Shown here: piece by piece, positions 14,852 through 18,565 of the stretch | Layout: each line of letters opens with the position of its first letter | Numbering within the stretch: the stretch's first letter is position 1 | Assembly (NCBI GenBank): GCA_031385325.1 | Contig: JANNBJ010000215.1 | Location: 1 to 18,565 of the forward strand | Direction of reading: 5' to 3' | Origin: SYFY01 sp031385325 | GTDB taxonomy: Bacteria > Pseudomonadota > Gammaproteobacteria > Pseudomonadales > Azotimanducaceae | DNA: 18,565 bases | Made by a program: the position numbers and the translations under genes | The notes under the pieces: model-generated | Database searches by the model: none | What the model was told of the DNA's origin: nothing | The model's input: only the letters and a program-made list of their open reading frames with translations

Positions 14852-16280
14852 AGTCGTACAACGATTGCGCAACCCGCAGCGGATGCCTGCCTTCAATTGG
14901 TGCCAGGAAATGACGGCCGTGCCAGACAAACATCACACGATCCCGAGTTCCGTCTGCCGGTGATTTCCCGGGTTTGCGAGCAGCTCCCAAGGGCTTGCGT
15001 GGTGGCACCGGTGCTCTGGCTTGAGCGGCCGGGCTGGCAGAGCTCCGGGTTCTGGCCAGTTCACTACGTAACATCGCCAGGGATTCACTGGGTGTGCGCG
15101 CCTTGGCGGCCAGCGCCGGTTGTTCTTCCGTAACTGGTTCTGTCGAGGGCTGAACTCTTTTCGCATCACTCACTAGTGATGCGATCACGATGTCGACAAC
15201 GTCCCGCCGACGCCCTGCCAGATAGGTAACTGGCGGAACCAAAATGCTTGCGACAGCGACGGCAGGTTCAGCTTCAACGTGGGGCTGAACTGCTTCCTCA
15301 ACTCGATCTTCAGCAACGGTTGCGGCAGCCGACACAGCCGTATTCAAAGGATCGTCCAACTGCGATATCGCAGGCGCCGCGGCGCGTGCTTCCGCTACCA
15401 CCGATTCAGGCACGGGCTCGGTCACCTCCACGATGTTCACTGTCGAAACGTCCAACTCGACTGAAACCAGTTCGGCGGCAGTCATGCCAGAGATTTCGGT
15501 GTCGACCTTCAACACGGCGTCACCAGTGGTTACCAGAATCTCTGGCATGACAGGCGATGCGCTTTCGGCGGCTTCGAGCACTGCGTCAACCCGCGTATGA
15601 AGCACCGGCAATTCGGCATCAACCATGTCCTCGACGTGAGGATCATTCGCCGCGGCGACGTTGGTCATGATCGTTGCTGCCGTTTCAGCATCGGTTGGCA
15701 CGACCATATTGGCGTTTGTGTCAGCGATGATCTCAACTGATTCGGACTCGGCGATTGCGAGCACTTCCGCTGGTAGTTCGGCCAGCACCGCCGCGTCTGC
15801 TTCAGTCGGCGCAATCGAGATCGACACTTCGGCCGAGTGGGCTGCGGACTTGATGATGCCGGCAGGCGCCAATGGCATGGATGCCTGCAGTTCAGCCAGA
15901 CGCTGCGCCAGCGGCTCTCGACCCACTGAGAACCCTTGTGTTCCCAGTACCGGGTCTGTGCGGTGTGTTCGGCCGAGTCGTGGCGGGGCAACCGTGGACC
16001 CTGGCCTCGAGTCAGATCTCGCGCGGTCACCAACTGCATCGGGTGGTTGTTTGTACGGGGAGCTTTGCCACAGCTCGAAAACATTGTAGGCAAGTCCGAC
16101 AATCAGAAACGTCACCAGCCAGACACTTGGCACTGCAACCAGCATCACCACGGCAACGGCATAGCCGACAAAGACCAGAACGTTCAGCGTTAATAGCAGC
16201 GCGACTCGATCGCGCTGGAGTTCGCTGACAATCGGCATGATCCACCCGTTTTCTTTAAGGAAACCGGATCGTATGTCCAT
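14820..16280 (-). CDS. Two-TM membrane protein with a long acidic Ala/Val/Glu-rich linker and basic C-terminal segment
   Basis: I do not recognise this 486-aa protein. After RDR at about 23-26, two TM helices (about 27-48 and 50-68) form a hairpin, so both ends are probably cytoplasmic. Residues about 85-365 are low-complexity, rich in Ala, Val, Glu, Thr and Asp, with many VTEPVPE-like stretches and few aromatics. Residues about 380-445 are Pro/Arg/Lys/Ala-rich. The last 40 residues (RVMFVWHGRHFLAPIEGRHPL, then SLYDFMVEEAMEHG) look folded and conserved. This looks like a tethered docking or stalk protein, which is inference. An alternative start is the ATG at 16238 (MPIVSELQ) with GGGTGG close upstream. 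The ATG at 16280 has no SD. Its 5' side carries an A+T-rich promoter-like region. Confidence 0.75.
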   Translation of the reverse strand: MDIRSGFLKENGWIMPIVSELQRDRVALLLTLNVLVFVGYAVAVVMLVAVPSVWLVTFLIVGLAYNVFELWQSSPYKQPPDAVGDRARSDSRPGSTVAPPRLGRTHRTDPVLGTQGFSVGREPLAQRLAELQASMPLAPAGIIKSAAHSAEVSISIAPTEADAAVLAELPAEVLAIAESESVEIIADTNANMVVPTDAETAATIMTNVAAANDPHVEDMVDAELPVLHTRVDAVLEAAESASPVMPEILVTTGDAVLKVDTEISGMTAAELVSVELDVSTVNIVEVTEPVPESVVAEARAAAPAISQLDDPLNTAVSAAATVAEDRVEEAVQPHVEAEPAVAVASILVPPVTYLAGRRRDVVDIVIASLVSDAKRVQPSTEPVTEEQPALAAKARTPSESLAMLRSELARTRSSASPAAQARAPVPPRKPLGAARKPGKSPADGTRDRVMFVWHGRHFLAPIEGRHPLRVAQSLYDFMVEEAMEHG

Positions 16281-16330
16281 TTAAAGCAATAGTCTTTGCT
16301 TTATTTGTATATTTTATTGCTTATATTCGC
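16281..16330 (-). promoter_or_regulatory. A+T-rich upstream region with a 7-bp inverted repeat
   Basis: This 50-bp stretch is the most A+T-rich part of the window. TAAAGCA (16282-16288) and TGCTTTA (16297-16303) form a perfect dyad with an 8-base spacer immediately before the ATG at 16280. On the minus strand several -10-like hexamers (TATAAG, TATACA, TAAAAT) occur with no clear -35 at proper distance. It is probably the promoter and operator region of the linker protein gene, but the exact promoter is not resolved. Confidence 0.4.
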
Positions 16331-16368
16331 GATCTGGACGATGGATAAATTGGGGGCGCCAGGGCGGA

Positions 16369-16494
16369 TCAGCCCTCGAGCATTTGCAGCAGCTCAATTG
16401 CCGCCAAAACCTGCTGTATCCAGAACCAGGTCCCGACACCCAACACCAGGCAGCACACCACCACGGCGAACTTCTCCAGCGCACTTATTCGCAT
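16369..16494 (-). CDS. Single-TM micropeptide, 41 aa
   Basis: This small protein consists of a short basic N-terminus (MRISALEKF), one hydrophobic helix (residues about 9-24, with Cys14 and Cys15), a Trp-Phe-Trp interface and an amphipathic tail rich in Leu, Ile and Glu ending MLEG. GAGGG (16499-16503) lies four bases from the ATG and overlaps the TGA of the DUF6644-like gene upstream (16502-16504), so translation is likely coupled. This is good evidence for a real gene despite its length. It is last in the operon with the quinone oxidoreductase and two DUF6644-like membrane proteins. By analogy with small subunits of membrane complexes it may be a stabilising subunit, which is inference. I do not recognise its family. 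Confidence 0.65.
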   Translation of the reverse strand: MRISALEKFAVVVCCLVLGVGTWFWIQQVLAAIELLQMLEG

Positions 16495-16501
16495 TGGACC
16501 C

Positions 16502-16981
16502 TCACGAAAACCCGATCCAGCGCCCAGCAGCCGCAACGGTAAACCAGATCATCAATGAACTGGCGCCCAGCAGTCGGCACGTTATCACTCGAAGATCATC
16601 ACCCGTCTGACGAAGCAGTGGTCTTTCAATCACATGGACGAAGATTGCCCCAACCAGCAAGGCGGTCATCTTTGCCCAGAACATCTCGTTGTAAAAAAGC
16701 TTCATCGCCACTGCGGAACTCATGAATATGCCCGACACGACGGAAGTAACCAGGGCGGCATCGAACCATTTGCTGGTGTAACCCACGATGGCCCGCAGCT
16801 CCACGTTTTGCAGAACCAGACCGAACAGTCGCAAATCCTGCACCAGCACCGTTCCACCAAGGACGGTCAAGGCCAGCAGATGAATCATCTGCACGACGGC
16901 AAAAACACCGCCATTGGCTTTGGAGAGTTCCGCCAGCCAGGAGGTATCGAGCCAGGTAAAAAAAGACAGGAGATCCATCAT
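16502..16981 (-). CDS. DUF6644-like four/five-TM membrane protein, second copy
   Basis: This 159-aa integral membrane protein resembles the DUF6644 family. It has an N-terminal WLDTSWLAELSKANGGVFAVVQ, then MIHLLALTVLGGTVLVQDLRLFG with a conserved His at the helix start and Asp in DLR. Later come VTSVVSGIFMSSAVAMKLF, FWAKMTALLVGAIFVHVIERPLL with another His, and a C-terminal AAAGRWIGF. These landmarks recur in its neighbour at 16991-17578, so the two are paralogues. I start at the ATG at 16981, nine bases after the neighbour's stop. The preceding TTG is in frame but unlikely. Family function is unknown. The membrane-embedded histidines could bind haem or a metal, which is speculation. The SD of the micropeptide lies over its stop codon. 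Confidence 0.8.
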   Translation of the reverse strand: MMDLLSFFTWLDTSWLAELSKANGGVFAVVQMIHLLALTVLGGTVLVQDLRLFGLVLQNVELRAIVGYTSKWFDAALVTSVVSGIFMSSAVAMKLFYNEMFWAKMTALLVGAIFVHVIERPLLRQTGDDLRVITCRLLGASSLMIWFTVAAAGRWIGFS

Positions 16982-16990
16982 CAATTCTGC

Positions 16991-17578
16991 TCAGTGGCCT
17001 GCCGCTTCAAACGCTGCCAACTCGTCAACACAACCGGCTGCCCAGAACATCAATCCAGTCAATGGCTTGTGACAATCAAACCAGTCATAGGCTATGGCGC
17101 GACCCGCAAACACCACACCACCCCACAGGATCAGTGAAAGGCCCGCCCCGGCGCGCAACCGCAGTGGTGGCACACCTCGGTCATTCCAGTGTCTTGTTCC
17201 ATTTCGCAAGACGCGATGAAACAACCAGGCGTTGATTCCAGCGACGATCAGCAAAACGACCTTGATCCGGAACCAGATACTCTGCGTCGTTCGAATCGGG
17301 ATCGCGTAGTAGAGGATCAACCCGGTGACCACCATGATCGCGAAACCAATCAGCATCGGCTGGTTCAACCGCTTCGCCAGTACTGTTGCCGGGAAGCCGC
17401 TGAACGCCCACCCGAGCATACGCAGATCAATGATCACCAGCATGCCGAGAAACAGCGTCAACGTCAGAACGTGGATACTCTCAACCCAGGCATAGGCGTA
17501 GATGGACTCATGCAGCGCAATACTCCACTCCTGTGCTGCAAGGAACTGGGCCAGGGCCAACAGCCATTCGTTCAACAT
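16991..17578 (-). CDS. DUF6644-like membrane protein, first copy
   Basis: This 195-aa protein has about five TM helices. Family landmarks in order are WVESIHVLTLTLFLGMLVIIDLRMLG (His and DLR), LNQPMLIGFAIMVVTGLILYY, FRIKVVLLIVAGINAWLFHRVL (second His), VPPLRLRAGAGLSLILWGGVVFAGRAIAY, and a C-terminal extension of about 30 residues with DWFDCHKPLTG and AAGC. That extension is absent from the second copy and adds one His and two Cys. Its ATG at 17578 lies inside the last codons of the quinone oxidoreductase gene, giving a 7-base overlap, so the genes are coupled. Function is unknown. A membrane redox or quinone-linked role fits the neighbour but is inference. Confidence 0.82.
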   Translation of the reverse strand: MLNEWLLALAQFLAAQEWSIALHESIYAYAWVESIHVLTLTLFLGMLVIIDLRMLGWAFSGFPATVLAKRLNQPMLIGFAIMVVTGLILYYAIPIRTTQSIWFRIKVVLLIVAGINAWLFHRVLRNGTRHWNDRGVPPLRLRAGAGLSLILWGGVVFAGRAIAYDWFDCHKPLTGLMFWAAGCVDELAAFEAAGH

Positions 17579-18565
17579 GGAGATGTTTCACCCATCGCGG
17601 TGACAGTGCCAGGCCACTCGCCAATCATGTCGATGACAAGTTTCCCGGAAATGCGCCCTTCAAGCTGAGCCTGAAGCGACTCGCGGACTGTTTTCAGTGC
17701 GCGGACATCAACAGGTGGGGGAACCAGAACCCCTGCGCTCAGCCAGTCGAACAGTTTGCGTGCGAGCCTTGGGGTCAGTGCGGGGTCAACACGCGACGCA
17801 CCACCCCAGTCGACGCCGACAATCGAGCAACGCTTCAACAGAACCAGATTCAAGGCAATGGATGGCACGCTGCCTGCAGCGAAGCCAACCACCAGATATC
17901 GACCACCGGGCGAGAGACAACGTAGCGCCGGGTCCGCGACCGCCCCCCCAACCGGATCAACCACCGCATCGAGGGATCGCCCGGCAAGTACTCGCTTCAG
18001 ATCATCCCGCCAATCTGCTTTGCCATAACAAACGCCATTCTCGGCGCCAAATCGAATCGCCTCACGGACTTTGTCAGGTGTTGAAGCAGCGGCGATAACC
18101 TGCATCCCCATGGCCCGCGCAACGGCGATCGTCGCACTCCCGACACCGCCACTTGCGCCAAGCACAAGAACAACGTTACCCGACTGCAGGTGACCGCAGT
18201 CATCAAGTCCGTACAGCGCCGTGGCATAGTTCAGCAGCAGACCGGCAGCGGCCTGGCTCGTTAACGTCGGGGGTGCTTCAAGGCAGCTGGCCGCAGGCAG
18301 CGACAGGAATTCGGCAAACGCACCGCCGGCAAGACCCATGACACGGTCGCCGATAGCCCACTGGCTTACACCGTCGCCAAGTTGAACTACCGTCCCGCAG
18401 TATTCATTGCCAGGCACATAGGGCAACGGTGGTTTGATCTGGTATTTGCCCTGGATCATCAGGCCATCGACAAAACCTACACCGACCGCGTCAACCCGAA
18501 CCAGAATCCTGCCTGACTTGGGCAGAGGATCCGGGTAATGCTTAACCCTCAACGAAGAAGGTGGA
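17572..18565 (-). CDS. MDR-family NADPH:quinone oxidoreductase-like protein, 5' end outside the window
   Basis: This is a zinc-independent medium-chain dehydrogenase/reductase. It has a GroES-like N-terminal domain (ILVRVDAVGVGFVDGLMIQGKY, then PYVPGNEYCGTVVQLGDGV), followed by LNYATALYGL and the Rossmann motif LGASGGVGSATIAVARAMG. PVGGAVADPALRCLSPGGRYLVVGFAAG, an RISGKLVIDM end and a short tail complete it. No structural-zinc cysteine cluster is present, as in quinone oxidoreductases. The open frame runs to the window edge. Residues PPSSLRVKHYPDPLP before the apparent TTG at 18552 align with the usual N-terminus (GPPE.LRV.E.PDP). The gene is therefore truncated by the window, and the TTG is not its start. 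Such enzymes reduce quinones or enones, and some are trans-enoyl-CoA reductases. It heads the visible part of the operon with the DUF6644-like genes. Confidence 0.9.
   Translation of the reverse strand, partial: PPSSLRVKHYPDPLPKSGRILVRVDAVGVGFVDGLMIQGKYQIKPPLPYVPGNEYCGTVVQLGDGVSQWAIGDRVMGLAGGAFAEFLSLPAASCLEAPPTLTSQAAAGLLLNYATALYGLDDCGHLQSGNVVLVLGASGGVGSATIAVARAMGMQVIAAASTPDKVREAIRFGAENGVCYGKADWRDDLKRVLAGRSLDAVVDPVGGAVADPALRCLSPGGRYLVVGFAAGSVPSIALNLVLLKRCSIVGVDWGGASRVDPALTPRLARKLFDWLSAGVLVPPPVDVRALKTVRESLQAQLEGRISGKLVIDMIGEWPGTVTAMGETSPC

Noticed and set aside
16296..16610. 104-codon plus-strand frame beginning in the A+T-rich region
   Set aside because: It begins with a hydrophobic stretch from A+T-rich promoter DNA, then overlaps the micropeptide and DUF6644-like gene on the other strand. 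It has Pro/Arg/Ser-rich shadow composition.
18550..18552. TTG as the start of the quinone oxidoreductase
   Set aside because: The upstream codons in frame give the expected N-terminal family sequence, so the gene is cut by the window edge.

Overview
The window looks like chromosomal DNA of a Gram-negative proteobacterium, probably a gammaproteobacterium. It is fairly G+C-rich and densely coded, with many ATGA-type overlaps. The tRNA-Glu(UUC) is very close in sequence to the enterobacterial one and encodes its CCA end. This placement is inference; no ribosomal marker is present. I see no insertion sequence, integrase, CRISPR array or phage gene.

Layout. (1) Positions 1-5685, minus strand: a tight four-gene operon of MFS transporter, HyuA-type ATPase subunit, a dihydrodipicolinate-reductase-like oxidoreductase, and HyuB-type subunit. 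It looks like an uptake and ATP-dependent amide or lactam ring-opening (or related carboxylation) module of unknown substrate. The HyuB frame is cut by an in-frame TGA at 62-64, and homologous coding continues past it to the window edge. (2) Positions 5743-6020: a perfect 8-bp palindrome at the transporter 5' end, a hairpin, and a 60-codon gene with a strong ribosome site. (3) Positions 6088-10431, minus strand: two paralogous six-TM PAS histidine kinases. One has a C-terminal receiver and the other does not. They flank a plus-strand tRNA-Glu gene that has a textbook promoter. Upstream of the hybrid kinase lie four 12-bp direct repeats. Upstream of the other kinase is an inverted repeat whose 3' arm covers its SD and start codon and whose 5' arm lies in the last codons of a possible small ORF.

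(4) Positions 10895-14851, plus strand: SnoaL-like protein, acyl-CoA-dehydrogenase-fold flavin monooxygenase, [2Fe-2S] ferredoxin, SDR and an exported SurE-like phosphatase. The first four resemble catabolic clusters for steroid, terpenoid or aromatic substrates; the exported SurE is an unusual fifth member. (5) Positions 14820-16280, minus strand: a two-TM protein with a very long low-complexity acidic linker and a compact basic C-terminus. It overlaps surE tail to tail. (6) Positions 16369-18565, minus strand: an MDR-family quinone oxidoreductase cut by the window edge, two tandem DUF6644-like membrane proteins, and a 41-aa single-TM peptide, all overlapping or nearly so.

The most promising undescribed elements are the kinase pair with its unusual upstream sequences (12-bp repeats and a possible coupled translational switch), the tandem DUF6644 plus micropeptide unit, and the tethered long-linker protein. 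The substrates of both catabolic clusters cannot be read from sequence alone.
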